From Plantago ovata (lineage: Eukaryota > Streptophyta > Magnoliopsida > Lamiales > Plantaginaceae), in assembly GCA_028274465.1 (NCBI GenBank), contig CM051458.1:80744085-80808084 (forward strand): DNA of 64,000 nt, given 5' to 3'. The notes under the pieces are model-generated. The model made no database searches. It was not told the origin of the DNA and saw only the letters and a program-made list of their open reading frames with translations. The position numbers were made by a program, and so were the translations under genes. Every line of letters begins with the position of its first letter. The stretch's first letter is position 1. Shown one piece after another: positions 24,765 to 33,830 of the stretch.

Positions 24765-26096
24765 ATGGATCTTGAAGACTTTTATGTACCAGAAACACAA
24801 ATTGGTGGGATGGATAGCTTAAATGATGAATTTCTTGGAAGTCAACATCCAGATGAGACCCTTGGTGCAATACCTACTCCCTCACAGGCTGTTGACAAAC
24901 CTATTTTTTGGTGCAAGGAAAAAGAGAGCTGCCAATAGAGTAAGAAAGGGAAAAAAAAACTGATCCAAATGGTGCATCCATTACTACTACTACTAAGGTA
25001 AAGACAAGGAAGTGGCAACCAAATGAGAAGGCTGATCTTATTGAAGGGCTTAGGAAAGCTAAACTAGCTGGGTTGCGGACAGAACAAGGCTTCCGGGCTG
25101 GTGGTCTTAACTATCTGCAAGTCCATTTGGAAAATAAGATTCCAGGATGTGGTTTGCTTGTACTCCCCCATATCACTAACTTGCTTCGTCAATGGAAAGA
25201 CAAACATAAGGAGTTGTTGACTATAAAAGGTCGAAGTGGAAATGCTTGGGATGATGCAACAAAGAGCTTCCAGGATTGTCCTCCTGAAATTTGGTAAAAA
25301 ATCACCAAGGTACTAATCTTAATGTTTTTATATTCCATAATAATATGAAAATATATATAACAAACCTTGACCTTATTATATTAAAAGTAGTGACTAATAT
25401 GAAGTTCTGAAATTTGGTTAGGACTTTCCTAAGTGGGAAACCTTGAGGTGTGAGAAATGGATATATTTTGATGATTGGTGCGAGATTTTCGGGACTGACA
25501 TCACTACCGACAAGAGATCCAAAGCCTTTGGTGAAGACCTTACCAAAATATGTGCTGGTGATCGTTTAGGCATAACTTCTGAGGATTTGAACGTTCGATA
25601 AGATCTAGGTGATGACAATGAAGATGAGGTAACACAACCAAGAAAAGTTGAACCGAATGATGTTTGCACTGGAGTTGATGGAAAGTCTCATTTGAAAACT
25701 AAACAAACTCGTTCCTACATCCCGGACTTTTGTGAGGCTAATGTGATCCCAAAAAAGCGTAGAGTTCATTACTCCGGTGAAGCAGATGTTGCATTTCTTG
25801 AGATGATGGAGGGATTCATTAATGTGAGTCAAGAAGCACTAAGCTTATTTAAGTTACCAAGCTCACAGTCTGCAAGTACTTCTACCGGTACTGATGATAT
25901 CAATGAAGAGATGGAGCAACTTAATGTTGCATTGAACAAGTTCACAGGCCTGACATCCGATTACAGAGTTGTCATTGGTTTGAAACTCGTAGGTGATGCA
26001 AATGTGCGCAAGTATTTCTTGAAGATGTCCGAGGCCGATCAGTTCACCTATCTTACTATTCAGATCAAGGAGATGGCGGGAGAAGCAGAAGTCTAG
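24765..26096 (+). pseudogene. Harbinger Myb/SANT-like DNA-binding protein gene, broken
   Basis: The second Harbinger gene. ATG 24765 begins MDLEDFYVPETQIGGMD. After frame slips in the T and A runs at about 24903-24909 and 24951-24959, it continues with a trihelix-type domain: RKWQPNEKADLIEGLRKAKL, GLRTEQGFRAGGLNYLQVHL and LLRQWKDKHKELL, ending CPPEIW. The next codon is TAA (25298-25300), where relatives as I recall have a glutamate. An exon from about 25422 reads DFPKWETLRCEKWIYFDDWC, then a TAA in frame near 25600, then an acidic and helical C-terminal region to TAG 26094-26096. In active elements this protein binds the element ends and partners the transposase. Confidence 0.82.
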
Positions 26097-26924
26097 AGAC
26101 AATTTGCATATCCATTAGTATGAACACTTTTGTTATAACAATAAGGTTTACAAACCCCTGACCCCGGAACAATTTGCACGTAGAAGTTAATCTGGAATCT
26201 GTCTTTGATACTTTGTATCACCTAAGTATGTTTGGAACATACATTGTATCTAAATCAATGGAATTAGTGTACTCACTAATTCAGTTCAATAAATTGGATC
26301 GTTTAGCCAGTTAATGTGCTATGGTTTCTTATGCACATATGTTGCAAACTATTGAAATAAATACATATGAATCACATGTTTTGCAGCAGAAATCTTATAT
26401 AATATCATCAAGAAAATGTAGAAGACTAATATGAAAGGGTTCATTAAGGTAATTAAACAACACAAACATCACATTTAATCAACCAAGTCCCACTCAACAC
26501 TTCATTACATATTTATTGATATTACTAATACATCTAAGTTAGGCAGTAAGATGTCCATCTTAGTACTTAGGATTCTAGCTATGTGGCAGTGAGACTTACT
26601 TACTACAACTCATTTCTCCTTCTTGATACACTTCTTCACCAAATTTTCATACTTACTAGTCTTCTCCACAGGGGTAGTCTAGTAATTCCATGCTATTGGG
26701 CTCCAAAAACACTGTAAGGGCTGTATTAACAATAAAAAACCAAACACATGTTGTTGACCAAATGCATGCTGCAGTAATTTGGCAAATATAAAACCAAACA
26801 CATTGCTATACTGATTTTTTTTGTCAAAACCCCCCAAAATCATATGTACATCTACCCGGGCAGCTGCAACATGTAATCCAAAGGTGTTGACTGTATTTGC
26901 ACATGTACTGAAACCAATCGCGCC

Positions 26925-27989
26925 ATGATTATATGCAAAACCTGGGCCTATCACAATCTTATGCCTCACACACAGATTTTATCAACACTCATCTCCCTTC
27001 CCCAGGCACTTTTACTTTTTTCCTTCTCTGCAGACTGCATGTATTGCCTTGATTCTGATAGCTTGACCAGCCACGGACACTAAGACTGCAGCAGCGAGAA
27101 GGGTCCACCATACTTCAACCGTCGCACCTTAGGTTCCTCTTTCCCAGTTACTCTTCCAAACCTTTGACGACTTTGTTTTCTTCTTGAAAAATAATACTCC
27201 AGCTATTGCATATCCTCAATTACAGAATATCCTCAGCATGTTTTCCCCATAACAAGACACGGTCACATTTCAGTTACAACCCCATTTTAAAATAGAAATT
27301 ATGAAAAAATTAGCTGCATTCATTTTATTTTTTTTTGCTGCCCAAAGACTTTTACTACCTGCTAATGAAGCTGCCATCTACTTGCCCAAAGACTTTTACA
27401 ACCTTTTGACGACTTTTTTTTTAACGTGTTATTAAGAAATTATATGGACAACCAATAATAACAATCATAACCTGCTGTAAACTCCTGTTAAAACATATTT
27501 TCAAATGTAATTCTAATGAAATTACTGTTGTTAACGAGACAAGCCGAACCAATCTTTGTCGTTATCAAGCCTAGCTCACTTCATTTGAAACTCAGCTCAA
27601 GCGCTGATTGCCACACATATGCAAAAGCTCAACAACACTCCCTGCAAGCGTTTGGGTTTATCTAGAGCATGAAAATGGGCTTATCTAGCACCACCCAAGT
27701 CATTAGGGGTTCAATTTGCACAAACACACAAGTACTGTGCTATTAATAACCTCACCATTATAAACAGAAATTGAATTATTAAGATTAACCAAGCGAATTA
27801 AAACCAACTCATAGATTAGAATTAAACTAATCAGCAAACTGGCCTAGGTATAAAACTCATTCATAAATCACTGGGAATTAAACAGAAACATGCAGAACAA
27901 AAAATATTAATGTAGCGGCAGCCATATCATATCGTAAGCCCTAACCATAGTTGATAAACCGAAATTAACAATCGAGGAATCGAAATTAC
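26925..27989. other. Intergenic DNA between the Harbinger element and the Ran fragment
   Basis: About 1 kb of AT-rich sequence. No gene, RNA or bounded repeat was recognised. On the minus strand the part next to the Ran fragment looks like ordinary intron sequence. Confidence 0.45.
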
Positions 27990-28041
27990 CAGTGCCACCG
28001 TCGCCAACAATAACGAGCTTGAAACTCGGGTAATCCACCGT
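27990..28041 (-). pseudogene. Ran GTPase exon fragment (P-loop region)
   Basis: Read on the minus strand, 52 bp encode [17 protein letters not shown] plus the first base of the next codon. This matches residues about 8-24 of plant Ran small GTPases, whose N-terminus is [20 protein letters not shown], including the start of the GDGGTGKT P-loop. The match stops exactly at a G|GTAATT donor (intron from 27989 downwards), where I expect a Ran intron. Upstream there is no MALPNQQ coding sequence; the exon is preceded by TTAGTAG, which could act as an acceptor. I found no later Ran exon in the following 1 kb. It is therefore a fragment or the relic of a decayed Ran gene, although the surviving codons show no damage. 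Confidence 0.75.
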
Positions 28042-28688
28042 CTACTAATTTTGCACTAATAGTTTTGTTAAACCTAAAACCATTTTCTCTTCGTGGCTTA
28101 TTTTGTCTTTTAGTTGATGTGGCGTTTGCTTAATGATAGAAATACAAGAATCCCTGCTTCCTCCATAGCACCAAAATCGTAAAAAAAAAATGCAGCAAGA
28201 CTATTTTGGCTAAGTACAAGTTTCGGTAGGAATGAAGTCATCAGCGAAGGAACAAATGCTTACAAATTCTCATTCACTGTCTTATTGGTTTGACGGTTTG
28301 ACACAAACCAAATTACGCATAAACTCGTGACACGAGTAATCATAAAATTGGAGAAAAGTGGAAGAAAGTATCACAAAGCATTTCCAGTATTTTGACCTGA
28401 GCTAATCCAAACAAGTTACACATGATATAATCCGATCAAGCTTGCCAAATGGTTCAGTCTTCGAATGCACAACAGTTCTTTACAGCATGAAGATATTGGA
28501 TCTCTGGTCTTCTATTTTCATGACAAAAGGTGTGGACTAATAATTAGTCCAGGCGCTTCACTGCACAGTCAAACCATGGAGTGTTGGTGCATCGGGAACT
28601 TATTGCTACAGGACAAGTGATCACCAGCACCTAACACAGTCTGGCTTGATGATGACTAATCAGCAAAGCAAACCAAACCATCAATAAA
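28042..28688. other. Spacer and 3' UTR of the VMA22-like gene
   Basis: AT-rich DNA; its right part should be the 3' UTR of the minus-strand gene that stops at 28689. Nothing else was recognised. Confidence 0.5.
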
Positions 28689-30655
28689 CTATTCAGTGGA
28701 CTTCAGGTTCTTCACTTGATCATGAGCACACAACAATGAAGCTCGTACATTTGCTATCTCTACCAGCATCTCTAGAGCTATTAAACAGGAAAGGAGGACA
28801 TCAACAATGTTAACTAACAATAATTATCTAAGGAAGCTACAAATCAAAAAATTCATGATATTTATCAAAAAGCAATGTAGCATCGAACGGTCTATATAGA
28901 TCTATACCATATTTGCAGTATGATAGTGATCCATGTTGCAAAACTAGTGAATTTACATACTTCTCGACTTTTTTTCATAACAAATTTTTGCAATTTGTGA
29001 GTTTTTGCTGACAATGTTTTACCACCTTTCTACTTGAGTTATTGTCACACACGTATCTGTGCATTTATAGCCAACCAAACATCTAGAATCTGTCTATGCA
29101 CTGTGTCTATGTGAATGCAAGAATAGCATACTATACAATAAAATTATGGATGCAAGAATGTTGTGCCGCCTACCATGTGCAGTATGGTATAGTGAGGGGG
29201 TGGAAGATGATCTAATACCTTTCTCAAATGAAGACTGTGTAGTGCGAAGCTTAGGGGAGACCAGCTTCCCGAACATGGAGAGTGACTTGATTCTTTCTTT
29301 CTCAGCCTGCATATATTATTTGAAGGGCTTCAGTATCCAGATGTTTTTCATCTATATCCCACGTTTAAATATATGCGTGAACATAAAAGTTACCTGGCTG
29401 TCATCGTTTACATGAGGTTCAGGAATTTCTGCCCCTGCCTCCTTGGTTTCATCTAGAATTGAACACCAAAAGAACGAAGAAAAGAAAAAGATGTGGTAAA
29501 TGCTAATGAGAAGGCAAAAGCTTGTTTTTGTTTCAACAATATTTTGGACCAAAACCAATCATCTATTGCAAAGGAAATAAATCTTGGTTATACTGAATAT
29601 CATAGAGACTGCTGCCAGAATTTAGTGAAACTTCTCACATGTGCACGTAAAAGAAAGGCATATGTTTGAGTTAAACCCAGTCCACAATTACAAAAGCACA
29701 TAGAAGTGATATCTGTTTACCATGATGGCGAGGTGTTTGTGCAATGTCAGACTTGTCACTCGCCAATTCGCCCTCCAGTTTGGCTTCAGGTTCATCAGAA
29801 GACGTCCATTTGCACAATGTTAAATATGGCTCGACATCAGAGCTTCCTGGAAATGTAAATACCGATACATTACAAGTTTAGCATGTGTTACACACTACCA
29901 CATGTTCATAATGCCTACTATATCATAAACAATTTGGCGAGTTAGGGAAATCCAAGTTAGAGCAACAGATTTCTAGCCACTAGCACATTTACAAGTTGTC
30001 AGATTCAACGCGCTCCACTTCACATATAAGCCCTCAAGCATTTCATACATGGAGACTAACAATACACAGAAAGCTAGTACTAAGAAACTAAGGTATTAAA
30101 CGCACCGTGATGCTGGTGAACTTGCAATGTCATGGAAGCATTATGAGATTTGAGGTCGAATAGGGCAGTGTTGACACGAGAAACGCCCATTGAATGCCGA
30201 GCACTAGCCAACTCAAACCACCCCTATATTATGTGAGCAGACAAAGATTACTAATCAATCAATCTAAGGTTCCAATACACATACATGCCCCTCATACAGC
30301 TAAACCTAGTAATATACAGTAACTCACAAAATCAGCATCCATAGAAGCATTACATCATTCATGAATTCAAATTTCATAAGTATATTCTGACAATCTAGCA
30401 ATGCAATAATAAATAAAGATTGAATAATTAATTTTGCAAGTAATGAACTGAAAATTGGGATTTAATTACATAAACTGAATTGAATTGGGGTGATGATGAA
30501 AAAGGAATTGTATATTAGATTACCTGGCGAAGAGCTGAAGATAAGGAATCCATGAGGGTTAGATAAGTTTCCATGGAGTCTAAAAATCTGAGTATCCTTT
30601 GATCGTCTTCAGATACTTTTCCAGTTGATTCAATCAGATTTTCACTTCTCTCCAT
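28689..30655 (-). CDS. VMA22: V-ATPase assembly protein VMA22 / CCDC115-like
   Basis: VMA22/CCDC115 helps assemble the membrane sector of the vacuolar H+-ATPase at the ER. Six minus-strand exons fit in phase: 30524-30655, 30106-30223, 29721-29846, 29394-29452, 29219-29306 and 28689-28777, giving 203 residues. The ATG is at 30655-30653 and the TAG at 28691-28689. The N-terminal helix ILRFLDSMETYLTLMDSLSS followed by WFELASARHSMG is the family signature. FDLKSHNASMTLQV and PYLTLCKWTSS follow, then an acidic variable middle. The C-terminal helix begins FGKLVSPKLRTTQSSFEKAL and ends EMLVEIANVRASLL. The plant homologue is usually annotated only as a coiled-coil protein; the VMA22 role is carried over from yeast and animals. 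No damage was seen. It is the only complete gene on the minus strand here. Confidence 0.85.
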
Positions 30656-30900
30656 CTTTACTTTAAAGTAATAAGAAGCTGAACGACGTTGATGATGATG
30701 ATGATGAGCGACTGACTGAGATTATGTAAGCCAACCTTCGATTGGGGTTAAAAATTGATCAGATTTCAGAATTTGGTGAAGAAGAAGAATCGGGGGGCTA
30801 TAATAATGCCGCTCTTCGAATTAGTGTCTTGCTGCTGCTATGGCGAATTAGTGCTACTTGAAGTCGGAATTAGTACACCGGATTTGTTTTCGGCCCGGTG
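30656..30900 (-). promoter_or_regulatory. 5' leader and proximal promoter of the VMA22-like gene
   Basis: About 245 bp between the ATG and the 1.24-kb retroposon, with short GATGAT and GAAGAA repeats near the gene. The retroposon therefore sits close behind, or inside, the promoter of this gene. Confidence 0.4.
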
Positions 30901-30911
30901 TTGATCTGGTT

Positions 30912-32155
30912 TTTTTTTTTTGAAACGGCTAAAAATTTTATTATTCCAACACCGAGTATGAGAAATACTCGTCAAGGTTCCACATACACATACTCCGTTC
31001 CACGGTTTACAGAAATGAGAAAAGAACAGGCTAGACCAAGATACTAGCTCCTAACCAGGCTACCATACAAGATCAGAGCCTCAATAAACTATCCACCTTA
31101 CAGCACCCTCCACTTAATTAACAACAACAAAAGTAACAATATGGTAGTCACTGCAGTAGAGGCCAATCTTAAGTTCAAAAGCCTGGGGGCCTGTTTACGT
31201 CCGTGACATAATCACAAGGCCAATGCACACCTTGAAAACAATGGCCAAAGGAAACAGAGGAGCACCAGAGATAGCACAGTAACGAGTTCATCCAGCAGTC
31301 AAAAGGCAGGGGTAAAAATCACCAACACGAACACGAACTCACCCGAATGGCTCATGCGATCACGCTCCTACACCCTATGTCGGAAAGTGAATTTAAAACG
31401 AGCGACTTTAAAGTAGGAACATATGAAGCTTCATCAAACGCCAAGGTCCATCCATGTTAATGCGGGATGACTACGACTATGTTGTCTCTACCCCTCCTCT
31501 TAAGTTCACCCAACCAACAAGTGGCAAGCAATTTAAAGCCACACCAACATGAGCCAATCAAGCAAGTGACAACATCACACTTTGTTCATTCGATCACACA
31601 AGAGGGTCGGATCACCTCTCCATCAAACAAGTAAACCGCCCAATTAAATGAACAAACAAGTTAGATAGAAAAACCGGTACACCCTCAAAGAGAAAGAAGG
31701 AAGAGAAGTTCCCCAATAGCTTTACAAGTCGAGTTTTCACTTAGATTAAGGATTAAAAATCCAAATAAGTTGACTTAAGCCGTAAAGGATAAAGAGGAGA
31801 TGTGACGAACATCCCGAGAACTTTCCAAGTCGATTTTTGCCTTGAATAGGAAATCCTATACAAGTTGACTCTAAGCCTTGAAAAATATTCGCCACATACC
31901 TCACCTTTCTCTCCCATCCAATAATCCAACGTCTCAAGCCCCACTATAGGTAACAAAGCTCCTCCTCTCACCTATAAGAGCAAACAAAGCCAAAGGAAAT
32001 CAAATAAAAGTGTTAGAAATAAGCCAACAAACACCCCCTCCTCCTTCTCCTCATCCCTCTCGTCTATCCCATCCCCTCTCCCTTATGACAAACAAAGTTG
32101 CTGTTCCATGTCTCCTTTCCCTTCAACCACCACCAACTGTTCAATTTCACCTTCT
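30912..32155 (-). mobile_element. Non-autonomous retroposon, 1.24 kb, with LINE-like 3' stem-loop
   Basis: An exact 11-bp direct repeat TTGATCTGGTT flanks the element (30901-30911 and 32156-32166). The left end is a T-run, so the element is on the minus strand with a poly(A) tail. Just inside the tail, 30953-30971 forms a perfect 7-bp stem (CGAGTAT/ATACTCG) with a 5-base loop. Such a 3' hairpin before the tail is known for plant L1-clade LINEs and the SINEs they mobilise. I find no reverse transcriptase, endonuclease or RNase H coding in it, and the body matches no tRNA. It is best described as a non-autonomous LINE derivative or retroposed non-coding RNA. Confidence 0.8.
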
Positions 32156-32241
32156 TTGATCTGGTTGATACTCGACATCTTGTCACCCGAGCCGGTTTTT
32201 ATTGAAAATTTATATTTTTTTCCACACAAACAAATATTTTT

Positions 32242-32320
32242 GCCTAAAATGTAATTGTGAAACTATGGAGGTTGCTTTTGAGAATGACCCTCATAGTGGT
32301 CATTAATAAAGCATTTTCTC
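32242..32320. repeat. 79-bp direct repeat, copy 1
   Basis: Matches 33110-33188 with one mismatch in 79 bases. It begins GCCTAAAATGTAATTGTGAA. A weaker third version lies near 32868-32918. The copies lie on either side of the palindromic cluster. Confidence 0.9.
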
Positions 32321-32343
32321 TTTTTATAATCTTCTTTCTTCTT

Positions 32344-32708
32344 CCTCAATACTCCGGTACCGGAAATTATTTCCGGTACCGGAGTTTAGCAATCTCCGAC
32401 GGAGTTTGCAGAGCTCCGATTTGGAGCTGCTGTTAGCTCCGATCTGGAGCTAACAGATATCTCTGATCGGAGCTAACGGCAGCTCTGATTCAGAGCTAAC
32501 AGCAGCTCCGATCGGAGCTATATATAGCTCCGATCTGGAGCTAACGGCAGCTCCGATTCGGAGCTAACAACAGCTCCGATCGGAGATGATATAGCTCCGA
32601 ATCGGAGCTATATCAGCTCTGATCGGAGCTGACAGCTCCGACTCCGATCGGAGCTCTGAGCTGGCAGAGCTCCGACGTGGAGCTCCGCCGGAGCTCCGGT
32701 ACGGAGTT
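32344..32708. repeat. Cluster of palindromic GGAGCT/AGCTCC repeats
   Basis: It begins with a perfect inverted repeat: 16-bp arms at 32351-32366 and 32370-32385 around a 3-base loop, with CCGGTACCGG at its core. For the next 320 bp the motif GCTCCGATCGGAGC and close variants recurs about a dozen times, so almost every segment can pair with a neighbour. It is GC-rich in an AT-rich setting and has no coding capacity. Origin unknown. Confidence 0.85.
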
Positions 32709-33109
32709 TAGATAAGAAGATAAATTATTTTTTAAAAATTTTTATTTTATTTTATCATTTTATATAAAAAATTTAAATTCTTAAATTTTTTTATTCTATT
32801 AAAACTTAAGAAGTGTTTGGGGAGTTAAAAATGCAATATTGGAACAGTGATTTGGTCAACATTTTGTCCTAAAATGTAATTGCTAAACTAAGAAGGTTCA
32901 TTTCGTTATTAGGTACGCTAAAAAGGGCTCTAAAAAAATCGACCCTTATAAAAAAAATAAAAAAAATTAGATATTATTATATTAAGGTTTTTTTTTTAAT
33001 TTACATATTTTTATTTCATTTTCAGTTAAGGCCATGTTTGGATTGCACAGTTAGAGGCAGTGGCAAAGTTGTAATATTTGCCCAGTCAACGTCCAAATCA
33101 CCCATTTTG

Positions 33110-33188
33110 GCCTAAAATGTAATTGTGAAACTATGGAGGTTGCTTTTGAGAATGACCCTCATAGTGGTCACTAATAAAGCATTTTCTC
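33110..33188. repeat. 79-bp direct repeat, copy 2
   Basis: Second copy of the 79-bp sequence at 32242-32320, 868 bp downstream in the same orientation. The sequence before it (GCCATGTTTGGATTGCAC at about 33031) resembles a Harbinger/Tourist-type terminus, but no partner end was found. Confidence 0.9.
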
Positions 33189-33830
33189 TAAAATCTAATT
33201 ATTATAATTATCGGGTCAATTCAACCCGGTTGAAACTCGATTCCAGAGAGAGATATGACTCGTTGATGTGGCAAATGGATAAAAAATTCAGATCGGATTG
33301 TTTATTTATTTCGGATCAACTTTGGATCTGACCGACCGTATATTGTCGGATTCAGGTATTTCTCGAATTATAAATTTTAGATCATTTTCGGGTTGGACCT
33401 GGTTGGATTGCATCGGTACAGATGGTACTGGCAATGGTAATTTAATAAATGAGTCAATTACATTCAAAATTATTATTATTACAAAGAAAATTACAATATT
33501 TTAACTTTAACAATTTTATTTCAATTTAGTGATAAATAAAATCTTACTTAAAAATGAAATTAATTATGTATATATTCATTACAAATTCAATTCGTATTCT
33601 GGTTCGGACGAATTCGTGTTAAATTTAATACGGTTCAGACGAATATAGACAGTAATTAAGATCACTTTGAATCGAATGTTTTCGGGTCAACTTATTCGAA
33701 TGATTCCGAATCACTACCGGGAAGTGGCATGGTGAACAAATTTCAACCGTTGGCGCCACATATCTTATCATCATCATCATCCATCCATCATCTCTTCCTC
33801 TCTGAAATCTCATTTCTCACTCAGCCTTTA

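Larger units (their letters stand above)
16612..26924 (+). mobile_element. PIF/Harbinger DNA transposon (interrupted by a CACTA element)
   Basis: The ends are short imperfect inverted repeats: GGGTGCGATTGGTTTT at 16612 and, reverse-complemented from 26924, GGCGCGATTGGTTTC. ATGA occurs directly outside both ends (16608-16611 and 26925-26928), which fits a 3-bp target duplication within it. The element carries the two genes of the superfamily in the same orientation: a DDE transposase (17437 to 24435, split) and a Myb/SANT-like DNA-binding protein (24765-26096). Without the CACTA insertion it would be about 4.8 kb. Both genes carry frame-disrupting changes, so it is not autonomous now. The ends are defined by similarity only and could shift by one or two bases. 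Confidence 0.85.
32167..33830. other. Repeat-rich spacer upstream of the rhodanese-like gene
   Basis: Contains 79-bp direct repeats, the palindromic GGAGCT/AGCTCC cluster, AT-rich stretches, and the short promoter and leader of the gene starting at 33831. No coding region was recognised. Confidence 0.5.

Noticed and set aside
32351-32385. A microRNA precursor at the perfect inverted repeat
   Set aside because: The 16-bp arms with a 3-base loop are too short for a plant miRNA precursor; small-RNA data would be needed for the larger cluster.
32344-32708. CRISPR-like array
   Set aside because: The repeats are palindromic, irregular in spacing and without unique spacers, in a plant genome.
33729-33830. 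Upstream in-frame ATG of the rhodanese-like gene
   Set aside because: It would add 34 residues before a good chloroplast transit peptide; the ATG at 33831 fits better, but transcript data could change this.
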